NCBI GenBank assembly: GCA_002694465.1
Contig: NZMG01000014.1
Span: forward strand, 1-64,000
DNA from: Flavobacteriaceae bacterium
GTDB taxonomy: Bacteria > Bacteroidota > Bacteroidia > Flavobacteriales > Flavobacteriaceae
Length of the DNA stretch: 64,000 nucleotides
Direction: 5' to 3'
In this document: one piece after another, positions 34,958 to 44,480 of the stretch
How the letters are laid out: each line of letters starts with the position of its first letter
How positions within the stretch are numbered: position 1 is the stretch's first letter
Translations under genes and position numbers: made by a program
Notes under the pieces: generated by a model
The model's database searches: none
Told to the model about the DNA's origin: nothing
The model's input: the letters and a program-made list of their open reading frames with translations, nothing else

Positions 34958-35851
34958 CTATAAGCCTACGTAAAAAGTTGCCTTTTCAGTTACCATATTT
35001 GCATCTACTTTTTTTACCAATCCTTGTAAAACATTTCCTGGGCCTACTTCAATAAATGTGGTAGCTCCATCTTTTATCATGTTTTGCACACTTTGTGTCC
35101 ACTTTACTGGAGCGGTTAATTGCTCCATCAAATTTTTCTTTATTCGAGAAGCATCTGTAACCGCTGTCGTACTCACATTTTGATAAATAGGACAAGCTGG
35201 CGCTGTAAATTGTGTATTCTCGATAGCGGCTGCTAGTTCTTCACGAGCAGGTTCCATGAGAGGGCTATGAAAAGCACCACCAACGGGAAGTAATAGGGCG
35301 CGTCTTGCCCCCGCTTCTTTTAGTGCTTCGCAAGCTAAATTCACCGCTTCAATTTCTCCAGAAATGACCAATTGCCCTGGGCAATTATAGTTCGCAGCCA
35401 CCACAATACCAGGAGTTTTTCCACAGATTTCTTCAACAATTGCATCTTCCAACCCTAAAACAGCTGCCATAGTGGATGGAGTCATTTCGCATGCCTTTTG
35501 CATGGCAAGCGCTCTTTTATACACCAGTTCTAATCCGTCACTAAAAGCAATAGTACGATTGGCAACCAAAGCCGAAAGCTCTCCCAAAGAATGACCTGCA
35601 ACCATATCGGGCTGAAAGGTAGGGCCCATCACTTCTGCCAAAATGGTAGAGTGAAGAAATATAGCTGGTTGAGTGACCTTTGTTTCTTTTAATTCTTCAG
35701 CAGTTCCTTCGAACATGATTTTGGTAATATCGAATCCTAACACTTCGTTTGCTTGTGCAAATAAATCTTTGGCTTTATCTGAAGCTTCGTAAAGGTCTTT
35801 TCCCATTCCAGTAAATTGAGCTCCTTGGCCCGGAAAAACATATGCTTTCAT
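34958..35851 (-). CDS. fabD: Malonyl-CoA:ACP transacylase
   Basis: 297 residues. FPGQGAQ near the start, nucleophile Ser88 in GHSLGE and catalytic His in GGAFHSPLM. It loads malonate on ACP for fatty-acid synthesis. It follows the folA group on the same strand after about 55 bp. Confidence 0.96.
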   Translation of the reverse strand: MKAYVFPGQGAQFTGMGKDLYEASDKAKDLFAQANEVLGFDITKIMFEGTAEELKETKVTQPAIFLHSTILAEVMGPTFQPDMVAGHSLGELSALVANRTIAFSDGLELVYKRALAMQKACEMTPSTMAAVLGLEDAIVEEICGKTPGIVVAANYNCPGQLVISGEIEAVNLACEALKEAGARRALLLPVGGAFHSPLMEPAREELAAAIENTQFTAPACPIYQNVSTTAVTDASRIKKNLMEQLTAPVKWTQSVQNMIKDGATTFIEVGPGNVLQGLVKKVDANMVTEKATFYVGL

Positions 35852-35905
35852 CTATATAATATTTGAGATTTCAAATTCTTTGGTTATTGGTAAACAAAAA
35901 TAACA

Positions 35906-36388
35906 CTATTTTTTCTGCCAAGTTTCATAGGTAAAGCTGTAGTTGTGTCTATCGTCTTTATCATGAAATTCTTGATGCACAAGAGTCCAGTGTTCTTTAG
36001 AAATAGTGGGGAAGAAAGTATCTGCCTCAAAAGTTCCATGAACACGTGTTAATTCTATTTTATCTGCAATAGGGATACTTTGCTTATAAATTTCTCCCCC
36101 TCCTATAATAAAGGGTTGCGAATCTTCTTTCGCTTTTTCTAAGGCTTCTTCGATACTGGAAACGACTATTATCCCTTCTTTTCGGTAGTTTTTATTTCGA
36201 GTGATCACGATGTGGGTTCGGTTGGGGAGGGGCTTAGGGAAAGATTCAAAAGTTTTTCTACCCATAATAATATGGTGTCCTGTAGTAAGTTGCTTAAATC
36301 GTTTAAAATCGTCTGGCAAGTGCCAAACCAAATCGTTGTTTTTTCCTAGTTCATTATTTTCACCCGCAGCGGCAATAATAGTAATCAT
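35906..36388 (-). CDS. folA: Dihydrofolate reductase
   Basis: 160 residues. IAAAGENNELGKNNDLVWHLP substrate and cofactor loop, then GRKTFESFPKPLPNR and the GGGEIYKQ nucleotide loop. It regenerates tetrahydrofolate, which ThyA consumes; thyA lies 3 kb away. Its first 4 bases overlap the stop of the 2TM gene (ATGA-type). Confidence 0.95.
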   Translation of the reverse strand: MITIIAAAGENNELGKNNDLVWHLPDDFKRFKQLTTGHHIIMGRKTFESFPKPLPNRTHIVITRNKNYRKEGIIVVSSIEEALEKAKEDSQPFIIGGGEIYKQSIPIADKIELTRVHGTFEADTFFPTISKEHWTLVHQEFHDKDDRHNYSFTYETWQKK

Positions 36389-36801
36389 AGTGTTGTAGTT
36401 TCCTCCGGAGGGTCGTTTTTTTTTACTTCGGTAGAAGTGATTTCTTTTTCAACCTCAAGATATAAGGAATCAATTTTGGCTTGTTGCTTTGCTTTTAGTT
36501 TTTCAATTTGTCTGTCTTCCCATTCTTTTCCCATGAATTTATTCAGAATAAACACATTGAGCAAGTGGATTAAAAATAATAATGCCCATAGTAAGATAGC
36601 CCAAACAAACCAATTTGGAATAAAAAACCCTTTTCCTATTCCCAGAACAGGATTAATTATAACTAATAATACAGATCCTGCCAGGAAAACGATAAAATGC
36701 TGCATCAATCGCTTTTTCTGTTTTACACGTTTGCGAGCGTACTCGTATTGTTCGCGTTGTTCCGAATCTAGTCTTTCTGTTTTTTTGCTTTTTGAAAACA
36801 T
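36385..36801 (-). CDS. 2TM domain-containing protein
   Basis: 138 residues from ATG 36801 (frame opens 14 codons earlier). A charged N terminus, two membrane helices (about 34-54 and 62-85) and a Lys/Glu-rich C-terminal coiled coil. This is the PF13239 '2TM' layout, often seen N-terminal to LytTR-type regulators or alone. Here it stands alone and is coupled to folA. Function unknown. Confidence 0.75.
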   Translation of the reverse strand: MFSKSKKTERLDSEQREQYEYARKRVKQKKRLMQHFIVFLAGSVLLVIINPVLGIGKGFFIPNWFVWAILLWALLFLIHLLNVFILNKFMGKEWEDRQIEKLKAKQQAKIDSLYLEVEKEITSTEVKKNDPPEETTTL

Positions 36802-36857
36802 AAAAAAGGGGTTGCTTTGGTAAAAATACCTAATTTTAGGCATATTTCATTTCTATT

Positions 36858-37931
36858 ATGAAAGATATCAAAAAACATTTTCCAGGTTTACAAAATTGTA
36901 CCTACTTAAATACCGCATCCAATGGAGTTGTCCCTAAACCTGTTATTGAATGGCGACGGCAGCACGATCTAGATTTAATGAATTATGCTAGTGTTTTTAG
37001 GGATAAGCACAAAGCGCATATTGAGCAAATACGTGGAAAAGTAGCGCAATTTTTTAATGCTTCGGAAAAGGAAACGGCACTTATTCCCAATCTTTCATTT
37101 GGAATGAATACCCTGCTAGAAGGACTTCCTAAAGGACAGAAAATATTGTTGCTTAAAGGGGATTATCCATCTATTAATTGGCCCGTAGAGATGCGTGATT
37201 TTGATGTGTGCTATGGTGAAATTGACGAGCATTTAGAACAAAATATTGAAGCAGCAGTATCAAAACATAAGCCAGCTATTTTTATGTTTAGTATTGTGCA
37301 ATGGCTTACCGGGATTAAAATCGATTTAGAATTTATAAAAGAATTGAAATCGAAGTATCCCAATATGCTTATTGTCGCGGACGGAACACAATATTTGGGT
37401 ACCGAGCCTTTTAACTTTTCTGAAAGTGGAATCGATGTGTTAGGAGCGAGTGCTTACAAATGGCTCACCGCTGGCTACGGTAATGGGTTTTTTATGGTGA
37501 AAGAAAGTGCGAAGGAACGGATCCATCCACAAACCCTTGGGTTTAATTCGGCAGAACGATTTGAAAGTAAAGCTTCAGAAACCTTGTTTATTAGGCATTT
37601 TGAGCCTGGTCATCAGGACACTCTAAATTATGGAAGCTTGGAACAATCCATGGTATTTTTTGAAGAAGTTGGAAAAGAGTTAATTTATAATCAAATAGCA
37701 GCTCTTTCAAAATTGGCAAAAGAGCAATTTACAGCTCTAGACTTATTGCTTCCTCATACGGTACATAGAAAGCAACATTCTTCTATTTTCAATATTAAAG
37801 GGGATAAAGCTTTGTTTCAAAAATTAAATGACCACAAGATTATTTGCTCTCCACGAGGAGGTGGCATACGGGTGAGTTTTCATTATTACAACACGATGGA
37901 TGATCTTAACAAGATAGTTGAAATTCTTTAA
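36858..37931 (+). CDS. Class V PLP-dependent aminotransferase-like enzyme
   Basis: 357 residues. YLNTASNGVVPKPV start, VADGTQYLGTEPF and the PLP lysine in GASAYKWLTAGYGNGF. It is of the IscS/SufS-like fold type (class V) but without an obvious cysteine-desulfurase loop, so it may be a kynureninase-like or isopenicillin-N-epimerase-like enzyme. Substrate not clear. Divergent from the 2TM gene. Confidence 0.85.
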   Translation: MKDIKKHFPGLQNCTYLNTASNGVVPKPVIEWRRQHDLDLMNYASVFRDKHKAHIEQIRGKVAQFFNASEKETALIPNLSFGMNTLLEGLPKGQKILLLKGDYPSINWPVEMRDFDVCYGEIDEHLEQNIEAAVSKHKPAIFMFSIVQWLTGIKIDLEFIKELKSKYPNMLIVADGTQYLGTEPFNFSESGIDVLGASAYKWLTAGYGNGFFMVKESAKERIHPQTLGFNSAERFESKASETLFIRHFEPGHQDTLNYGSLEQSMVFFEEVGKELIYNQIAALSKLAKEQFTALDLLLPHTVHRKQHSSIFNIKGDKALFQKLNDHKIICSPRGGGIRVSFHYYNTMDDLNKIVEIL

Positions 37932-37936
37932 AGGAA

Positions 37937-38803
37937 TTAAGTTCTTTTTTTCCTCTTTTTTGCCTGTTTCTCATTTTGTGGAGTTTCCCCTTCTACATGA
38001 AAAATGATTGGGAGTGCATATAAAACACCTACCTCTTTCCCGCGCTGTTTCCCAGGAATCATTCGAGGTAGTGACTGTACAACTCGTATGGCCTCCTCTT
38101 CCAAAGCAGGATGCTCGGCTCTGGCTCTTACATTAACAATAAATCCAAATTTGTCTATTTTAAATTGAACTGCAATTCGTTGTTTTCCGGAGGGTAAATT
38201 AAGGGAATTAGCGAGTGATAAATTAAAATTATTAACCACATGTTTTTGGATATTCAATGACATGCAGGCTTTTAGTTCTTGGTTAGAATCCGCATAGCAT
38301 CCAGGAAATACAGGTACATTTTCAATGACTGCAAATGCAATGTTCTCTTTTTCTTCTTTTTTAGTCTCAGCTTCCTGAGTTTCTAAATCTGACCCAAGCT
38401 CATCTTCTTTACTAAAATCATTCATAACAGGATCCACTTTAAGGGAAAGTGAAATTATATCCTCAAGCATTTGTCCACTTGTATTTTTGTAGGAGCTTAA
38501 AGGTTTTATTCCTTGAATTGTTTCTTCCATAATTATTGTCATTTGGGGATTAGAAGAAACCAAAGTGTCTAGATAAAAATTTCCTATGGCGTCAAGATAA
38601 AGTTCAGCTTGTACATCTTGAGAGGTTTGGGAATTACTAGCAACTTTTTTTAGCTTATTGAATAATAATGATTCTATAGCGCCTTTTATACAACTATTTC
38701 TTGCGGCAATGTTACTTGCTTCGTTACAAATTTCAATATTGATTTGCTGAGCTTGGGTTGTGAAAATTAAAAAACACAGTAGAACTGAAAATAAAAACTT
38801 CAT
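37937..38803 (-). CDS. TonB C-terminal-domain protein, secreted
   Basis: 288 residues with a signal peptide (to about residue 19, TQAQ). A novel N-terminal region (about 20-130), a charged linker (about 140-160), then a TonB C-terminal-like domain (about 165-275; VPVFPGC, then IAVQFKIDKFGFIVNVRARAEHP). Unlike true TonB it has a cleavable signal instead of a membrane anchor. Ends in a Lys/Arg tail. It starts next to the stop of its smaller paralogue. Confidence 0.75.
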   Translation of the reverse strand: MKFLFSVLLCFLIFTTQAQQINIEICNEASNIAARNSCIKGAIESLLFNKLKKVASNSQTSQDVQAELYLDAIGNFYLDTLVSSNPQMTIIMEETIQGIKPLSSYKNTSGQMLEDIISLSLKVDPVMNDFSKEDELGSDLETQEAETKKEEKENIAFAVIENVPVFPGCYADSNQELKACMSLNIQKHVVNNFNLSLANSLNLPSGKQRIAVQFKIDKFGFIVNVRARAEHPALEEEAIRVVQSLPRMIPGKQRGKEVGVLYALPIIFHVEGETPQNEKQAKKRKKRT

Positions 38804-39235
38804 TTACTTCCCAGTTTTAAAATCAAAAGGGACCGTATATTTTATCGCTTTTGGTTTTCCAGCAAGCATACCCGGTTTTTTCATTTTAGGGATAAGCATG
38901 ATATTTCTTTTTGCCTCTTCTTGTAAAGAAGCAGTCCCTCCAGAAATATTTTTAATATCCACGGTGCCATTTTCGGTAATCATAAATTCTACAATTACTT
39001 TTCCTTGCTCGTTATTTTTCCAAGCTTCGGCAGGATATTTAAAGTTTTTACCAATATGTTGTGCTAATTTTTGTTTAAAACAAGCATCGGTGCCAGCGCC
39101 ACTTTTAGATTCGCATCCAGGCCATGTTGGAGCAACCTCTTTCATGGTAACCGTGTTTTTATCAACACCACCCCATTCTTGGGAAAAGCCCATTACCGAA
39201 ACGGACATACATAGTAGTACAAGTAGTTTTTTCAT
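38804..39235 (-). CDS. Small secreted TonB C-terminal-domain protein
   Basis: 143 residues from ATG 39235. Signal peptide (to about 19, MGFSQE), then a TonB C-domain with APTWPGCESK, VIVEFMITENGTVDIKNISG and IPKMKKPGMLAGKP. It is a shorter relative of the next gene downstream (stop and start adjacent at 38804/38803). Role in energy transfer is unproven. Confidence 0.78.
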   Translation of the reverse strand: MKKLLVLLCMSVSVMGFSQEWGGVDKNTVTMKEVAPTWPGCESKSGAGTDACFKQKLAQHIGKNFKYPAEAWKNNEQGKVIVEFMITENGTVDIKNISGGTASLQEEAKRNIMLIPKMKKPGMLAGKPKAIKYTVPFDFKTGK

Positions 39236-39248
39236 AAGTAGGAAATTT

Positions 39249-40073
39249 TTAAACCGCAACAGCACCTTTAATATGTGGGTGCGGATTATAATCTAACAAT
39301 GTAAAGTCATCAAATTTGAAGCCAAATATATCTTTTACTTCTGGATTTAGCAACATTTTTGGTAGCTGCCTTATATCACGCGACAGTTGGAGCTCTAATT
39401 GTTCAAAATGATTGCTATAAATATGGGCATCACCAAAGGTATGAATGAAATCTCCGGGCTTATAGCCACAAACCTGTGCCATCATCATGGTAAATAACGC
39501 ATAGGAAGCTATATTAAAAGGTACGCCCAAGAAAATATCAGCGCTGCGTTGGTATAACTGGCACGATAATTTGCCATCCGCTACATAAAACTGAAAGAAG
39601 GCATGACAAGGAGGTAAGGCTGCTTTTCCATTGGCTACATTTTCTGAAAATGATTTTGAAGTATCTGGCAACACAGATGGATTCCAAGCGCTTACTAACA
39701 TTCTTCGGCTATCGGGATTGGTTTTTAGGGTTTCAATTATTTCAGAAATTTGATCTATTTCTTCACTATTCCAGTTGCGCCATTGATGTCCGTAAACGGG
39801 ACCTAAATTTCCGTTTTCATCGGCCCATTCATTCCAAATTCGCACGCCATTTTCCTGAAGATACTTAATGTTGGTATCTCCATTTAAAAACCACAACAAT
39901 TCGTATATAATAGATTTTAAATGCAGTTTTTTTGTGGTCACCATAGGAAAACCTTCGCTAAGGTCGAACCGCATTTGGTATCCAAAAACACTTTTAGTTC
40001 CCGTGCCTGTACGGTCTTGTTTTACTGCGCCGTTCTCCAAAACGTGCTTCACTAAATCGTGGTACTGCTTCAT
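39249..40073 (-). CDS. thyA: Thymidylate synthase
   Basis: 274 residues. Catalytic Cys156 in [28 protein letters not shown] and the start [10 protein letters not shown] are intact. It makes dTMP from dUMP using methylene-tetrahydrofolate. folA, which recycles its product, lies about 3 kb away on the same strand, and a nucleoside transporter is upstream. Confidence 0.97.
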   Translation of the reverse strand: MKQYHDLVKHVLENGAVKQDRTGTGTKSVFGYQMRFDLSEGFPMVTTKKLHLKSIIYELLWFLNGDTNIKYLQENGVRIWNEWADENGNLGPVYGHQWRNWNSEEIDQISEIIETLKTNPDSRRMLVSAWNPSVLPDTSKSFSENVANGKAALPPCHAFFQFYVADGKLSCQLYQRSADIFLGVPFNIASYALFTMMMAQVCGYKPGDFIHTFGDAHIYSNHFEQLELQLSRDIRQLPKMLLNPEVKDIFGFKFDDFTLLDYNPHPHIKGAVAV

Positions 40074-40156
40074 AATTCAATAAAATGATTTGCGGTAAAT
40101 GTAAAAAAGATAACGCCTTTTTGAAAGCGTAAGTATGTTTCAATTATGAATAGTTA

Positions 40157-41878
40157 TTAACCAATAATCATTCCAGCAATGGTTGCCGAAATTAACGAAG
40201 CAATGGTTCCCCCAATAAGGGCTTTCATTCCAAATTTAGAAAGTGTTTTGCGTTGCCCTGGAGCCAACGACCCAATACCCCCAATCTGGATACCAATAGA
40301 GGCGAAGTTGGCAAACCCACAAAGCATATAGGTAGCCATAATTATAGACTTTTCGTAGGTTAAATGGACTGCACTTGCGGTGTTTTTTAATTCTGCCAAT
40401 TGTATGTATCCTACAAATTCACTCGCGGCCAATTTTATACCTAATAATTGTCCCATCATCATCATATCTGCTTGATCGACACCAATAAGCCACATTAATG
40501 GAGCAAACACTGTCCCTAAAATGGCTTCTAATGAAAGTTCAGGATACGATGTATTGGCAACCATCCATTCATTGATATTGGTCATTTCTCCAATGCCACC
40601 AATAACCCAATTCAGCATCGCTATAAAAGCAACAAATACCAGTAACATAGCACCCACGTTTACGGCCAATCGTAATCCTTCAGTAGTCCCATTTGCAATG
40701 GCATCAAGGATGTTAGAACCAATTTTTTCTGAAGAGACTGTAACATCGGTATTAATAGCTTCGGTTTGAGGATATAATATTTTGGATATCACGATAGCAC
40801 CTGGAGCCGCCATAACAGAAGCAGCAAGTAAATGTTTGGCAAAAACAAGTCGTAATACAGGGTCATCACCGCCTAAAAAACCTATATAAGCGGCCAACAC
40901 AGCCCCTGCAACGGTTGCCATTCCACCAATCATGACCAAAAGCATTTCACTTTTGTTCATTCTTTCTAAATAGGCCTTTATAAGTAAGGGTGCTTCCGTT
41001 TGTCCTAAGAAAATATTTCCTGCCACGCTTAAACTTTCAGCACCTGAGATTTTAAGTAACTTTGAGAGTAACCATCCAAATGCTTTTACAACCTTTTGGA
41101 TAATCCCCAAATAGAATAACACAGATGTTAAAGCTGAAAAGAAAATAATTGTGGGTAACACCTGAAAGGCGAAAATAAAGCCAAAGGTGTCCATATCCAC
41201 CACCAATCCTTCGAATAAAAATTTACTCCCTGCTTGCGTAAACTCTAAGACTTTAACAAATACCTTTCCTACCCCTTCAAATATAGATTGAACGAACTTA
41301 ACTTTTAATACCCCAATGGCAATGACAAGTTGAAACGTTAATCCTATACCAACTGTTTTCCAGTTAATGGCTTTTCTATTCGAACTGAATAAAAATGCAA
41401 TAATAAGGAGGGATATCATCCCCAAAATACCACGCCATAAACTATTAACTGAAAACCCCTGAGACGGAATAATCGCATCGGCTGTATCTGAATCTTCTTC
41501 TGTAGTTGTTGCTAATCCTTCTTTTGGAAGGCTTTTAAAAGTGTAGCTTATATTATTCTCAGAAAAAACTAAAGTGCTATCCGTTAATTGAGAAACTCTG
41601 TAGCGGCGAATTGTATCGCTAGGCTGGTTATAGAAAAAAACCAATAAATTATTCTGAAAAATATAATCTCCAGAGGCTTTTAAGTTGTCTTTTGCCTCAA
41701 GGGAATACTGAAATGAACCCTCTTTAAATGTAAGTACATCATTATTGGGGTTTACTTCAAACAATGCATTATTGTTTGAATTTTCAATGGAAGTAAATTG
41801 CCAATCTTTTTCTAAATCTTGTCCAAAACTGTAGCCTTGAAATACAATAAAAGCTATAAATAGAAAAAGTTGTCGCAT
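40157..41878 (-). CDS. CNT-family nucleoside transporter with N-terminal periplasmic domain
   Basis: 573 residues. A signal peptide (to about 20) and a lipocalin-like beta domain (about 22-115) precede a full concentrative nucleoside transporter (about 145-573) with GQTEAPLLIKAYLERMNKSE and LCGFANFASIGIQIGGIG. The usual CNT is about 400 residues, so the leading domain is extra. It imports nucleosides with Na+ or H+. The proximity of thyA suggests pyrimidine salvage. Confidence 0.88.
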   Translation of the reverse strand: MRQLFLFIAFIVFQGYSFGQDLEKDWQFTSIENSNNNALFEVNPNNDVLTFKEGSFQYSLEAKDNLKASGDYIFQNNLLVFFYNQPSDTIRRYRVSQLTDSTLVFSENNISYTFKSLPKEGLATTTEEDSDTADAIIPSQGFSVNSLWRGILGMISLLIIAFLFSSNRKAINWKTVGIGLTFQLVIAIGVLKVKFVQSIFEGVGKVFVKVLEFTQAGSKFLFEGLVVDMDTFGFIFAFQVLPTIIFFSALTSVLFYLGIIQKVVKAFGWLLSKLLKISGAESLSVAGNIFLGQTEAPLLIKAYLERMNKSEMLLVMIGGMATVAGAVLAAYIGFLGGDDPVLRLVFAKHLLAASVMAAPGAIVISKILYPQTEAINTDVTVSSEKIGSNILDAIANGTTEGLRLAVNVGAMLLVFVAFIAMLNWVIGGIGEMTNINEWMVANTSYPELSLEAILGTVFAPLMWLIGVDQADMMMMGQLLGIKLAASEFVGYIQLAELKNTASAVHLTYEKSIIMATYMLCGFANFASIGIQIGGIGSLAPGQRKTLSKFGMKALIGGTIASLISATIAGMIIG

Positions 41879-41881
41879 AGG

Positions 41882-42508
41882 TTATTTCTCTCTTTTGGAT
41901 ATTTCGTCTCTTATGGCAGCAGCTTTTTCATAATCTTCATTATGGACAGCTTCATCGAGCATTTGATTAAGTTCTTTGGAGGTATACTTGCTGTAATTTT
42001 CAGAAACTATTTTTTGCGATTCTTTATCATCACCGGTAAGTAGCTTTTCGATAACAACTTCTTCTTCCTTGGTAATTTTCTCCTCCTTCGGAGCGGTTTT
42101 TAAATAGATTCCAGCTTTGTCTAATATTGCTTTGTAAGTGAAAATAGGTGCATTGAACCGAAGAGCCAAGGCAATAGCATCACTGGTTCTAGCATCCACA
42201 ATTTCTTCTATTCCATCCCTTTCTGAAATGATACTTGAGTAAAACACGCCATCTACCAATTTATGAATAATCACCTGCTTTACAACAATTTGAAATCGAT
42301 CTGCAAAGTTTTTAAAAAGGTCGTGAGTGAGCGGTCTAGGAGGCTTGATTTCTTTTTCAAGCGCAATGGCGATGGATTGTGCTTCAAAAGCGCCAATGAC
42401 AATAGGGAGTTTTCGCTCCCCTTTTTCTTCACTTAATATAAGTGCATATGCGCCATTTTGGGTTTGGCTATATGAAATTCCTTTGATATTAAGTCTTACT
42501 AAACTCAT
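41882..42508 (-). CDS. Bifunctional nuclease-family protein with UVR motif
   Basis: 208 residues. An N-terminal DUF151/bifunctional-nuclease domain (about 1-130) with LPIVIGAFEAQSIAIALE and DARTSDAIALALR. A C-terminal UvrB/UvrC-like motif (about 172-208, LNQMLDEAVHNEDYEKAAAI) follows. The family was first tied to RNase/DNase activity in plants; its bacterial role is not settled. It lies 3 bp ahead of the transporter gene. Confidence 0.82.
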   Translation of the reverse strand: MSLVRLNIKGISYSQTQNGAYALILSEEKGERKLPIVIGAFEAQSIAIALEKEIKPPRPLTHDLFKNFADRFQIVVKQVIIHKLVDGVFYSSIISERDGIEEIVDARTSDAIALALRFNAPIFTYKAILDKAGIYLKTAPKEEKITKEEEVVIEKLLTGDDKESQKIVSENYSKYTSKELNQMLDEAVHNEDYEKAAAIRDEISKREK

Positions 42509-42518
42509 TCTTTACATT

Positions 42519-42560
42519 AAAAAAAGCTGTTTAAAATGGGACTTACCTAATTTAAACAGC
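42519..42560 (-). terminator. Rho-independent terminator after etfA
   Basis: Stem GCTGTTTAAA/TTTAAACAGC (42526-42535 with 42551-42560) followed on the minus strand by a U-run. Confidence 0.7.
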
Positions 42561-42589
42561 CCTTAATTAAAGTACAAATTAATAAAAAA

Positions 42590-43552
42590 TTATGCGTTTT
42601 GTGACTTAAACTCTTTTAATTTTTCAATGAGTTGTGGAACTACTTCAAATGCATCTCCTACAATGCCGTAATCGGCTGCTTTAAAGAAGGGAGCTTCGGG
42701 GTCATTATTAATAACCACTTTCACTTTTGAAGAATTAATTCCAGCTAAATGCTGAATTGCTCCACTAATACCAATTGCGATGTATAAGTTTGATGCTACT
42801 GGCTTTCCAGTTTGCCCTACGTGCTCACTGTGTGGTCTCCATCCCATATCACTAACTGGTTTTGAACAAGCTGTAGCAGCCCCTAAAACATTGGCCAACT
42901 CTTCTATCATTCCCCAGTTCTCAGGGCCTTTTAATCCTCTTCCTCCAGAAACAACAATCTCTGCATCGGCAATTGTAATTTTATCGGTGGCTTTATCTAC
43001 TGAAACTACTTCTACATTTCCTGAAGAAATTTCGGGCGAAAATGCTTCAGTGGTAGCTGAGGTATTGTGTTCTTTTACTCCAAATGCATTTTTAGCAAGT
43101 CCAACAATTTTAGTGTTGGTTTTAATTTCAGTGTGTGAAAATGCTTTGTTGCTAAATACACTGTGTTTAACCTTAAACGGGCTGGCACTTTCTGGAAGTG
43201 TAACAACATTAGGAACATATCCTGCATCTAACTTTACAGCTAGAAGTGGCGCAATGAATTTACTGTTAATGCTAGACGTTAAAACAACTACTTGTGCATT
43301 TTCTTTTTTTGCCGCTTCCGCTACAACACTGGCGTAGGCCTCAGCATTAAAATTCTTTAGGGAATCGTTAGAAACTTCTAACACTTTTGAAGCGCCAAAT
43401 GTTCCTAATTCGGAAACATTTTCAGCATGAACAGCAACCGCTGTTACACTGGTTCCTAGCATATCGGCGATGCCTTTTGCATAGGACACGGCTTCTTGAG
43501 CAATTTTTTTAAATTTTCCTCCGTCTGATTCTGTATATACGAGTACTGACAT
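42590..43552 (-). CDS. etfA: Electron transfer flavoprotein alpha subunit
   Basis: 320 residues. The C-terminal FAD-binding domain has VSGGRGLKGPENW, GQTGKPVASNLYIAIGISGAIQH and NNDPEAPFFKAADYG. It pairs with EtfB to carry electrons from acyl-CoA dehydrogenases to the respiratory chain. It follows etfB by 9 bp. Confidence 0.96.
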   Translation of the reverse strand: MSVLVYTESDGGKFKKIAQEAVSYAKGIADMLGTSVTAVAVHAENVSELGTFGASKVLEVSNDSLKNFNAEAYASVVAEAAKKENAQVVVLTSSINSKFIAPLLAVKLDAGYVPNVVTLPESASPFKVKHSVFSNKAFSHTEIKTNTKIVGLAKNAFGVKEHNTSATTEAFSPEISSGNVEVVSVDKATDKITIADAEIVVSGGRGLKGPENWGMIEELANVLGAATACSKPVSDMGWRPHSEHVGQTGKPVASNLYIAIGISGAIQHLAGINSSKVKVVINNDPEAPFFKAADYGIVGDAFEVVPQLIEKLKEFKSQNA

Positions 43553-43561
43553 AATCTTCTT

Positions 43562-44302
43562 TTAGATAGCTTTTGCTTCGTTATGTAATAAATTTACAAG
43601 GTCTTCCACATTATCGACCAATTTTACAGCTCCTTTGGGAGCTGGTTTTTCAAATTGAATGGAGGCCGTTTCGTTAGAAATATCCACAGCTTCTTTTACG
43701 TGAAGTGGCTTAGATCGTGCTTGCATAATGCCTCTCATATTCGGAATTCGCAAATCACTTTCTTCAACCAACCCCTTTTGCCCACCAATTACTAATGGAA
43801 GTGTCGTTTTTAACGTTTCTTTCCCTCCATCCATTTCTCGAACCGCCGTAGCGTTATTTCCTTCAACTTCAAGACCTATACAAGTATTAATAAAGTTAGC
43901 TCCTGTTAATTGTGCAATCATTCCAGGAACCATTCCGCCGTTATAATCGATAGACTCGCGCCCACCAATTACGAGGTCGTAACCACCTTCTTTAACTACA
44001 TTGGCCAGTTGTTTTGCCACAGAGTAACCATCGGTTGCCACAGTATTTATTCGTATCGCTTCATCGGCTCCAATGGCTAAGGCTTTACGAAGAGTAGGCT
44101 CGGTTTCAGGTCCTCCAACGTTGGCTACATGAACAGTAGCACCTTGTTTTTCTTTAAACCACATAGCACGAGTAAGTCCAAATTCGTCGTTGGGATTGAT
44201 GACAAATTGAACACCATTGGTGTCAAATTTGGTATCTCCCTCAGTAAAATTAATTTTGGAAGTTGTGTCTGGAACGTGGCTTATACACACTAATATTTTC
44301 AT
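43562..44302 (-). CDS. etfB: Electron transfer flavoprotein beta subunit
   Basis: 246 residues. MKILVCISHVPDTTSKI start, the AMP-binding IGADEAIRI and GGRESIDYNGGMVPG loops, and LPLVIGGQKGL. It forms the EtfAB dimer with the next gene. The 178-bp region shared with the divergent pdhB holds several palindromes. Confidence 0.96.
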   Translation of the reverse strand: MKILVCISHVPDTTSKINFTEGDTKFDTNGVQFVINPNDEFGLTRAMWFKEKQGATVHVANVGGPETEPTLRKALAIGADEAIRINTVATDGYSVAKQLANVVKEGGYDLVIGGRESIDYNGGMVPGMIAQLTGANFINTCIGLEVEGNNATAVREMDGGKETLKTTLPLVIGGQKGLVEESDLRIPNMRGIMQARSKPLHVKEAVDISNETASIQFEKPAPKGAVKLVDNVEDLVNLLHNEAKAI

Positions 44303-44368
44303 ATAAATAAGACTTTTTTGCTCGTTAAAATTGGGCTACGAAGATACAATAATCTATGTAATTTTCCT

Positions 44369-44460
44369 ATGCGTGCATAATAAATTTTCAGAAATATTTT
44401 AAAAAGAGATAAGAACGTTCTAAATAATATTATTTTTGTTGTTCTGAAAAATTTTCAGAA
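44369..44460. promoter_or_regulatory. Palindrome-rich regulatory region between etfB and pdhB
   Basis: Contains TATGC-GT-GCATA (44369-44380), a half-site TTTTCAGAA (44386-44394), the 10-bp palindrome AGAACGTTCT (44412-44421), the pdhB -7 element TATTTTTG (44431-44438), and a perfect 19-bp inverted repeat TTCTGAAAA-A-TTTTCAGAA (44442-44460) just after it. Confidence 0.5.
44431..44438 (+). promoter_or_regulatory. -7 promoter element for pdhB
   Basis: TATTTTTG fits TAnnTTTG; the ATG is 42 bp further on. No clear TTG is found upstream at the normal distance. Confidence 0.5.
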
Positions 44461-44480
44461 GCTTAAATTGAAATACTACC

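Noticed and set aside
38760..39296. 178-codon plus-strand frame across the TonB-domain gene
   Set aside because: Crosses a gene boundary and has no domain; the minus strand has signal peptides and TonB motifs.
42780..43337. 185-codon open frame on the plus strand inside etfA
   Set aside because: Shadow of etfA, which is certain from its FAD-binding motifs.
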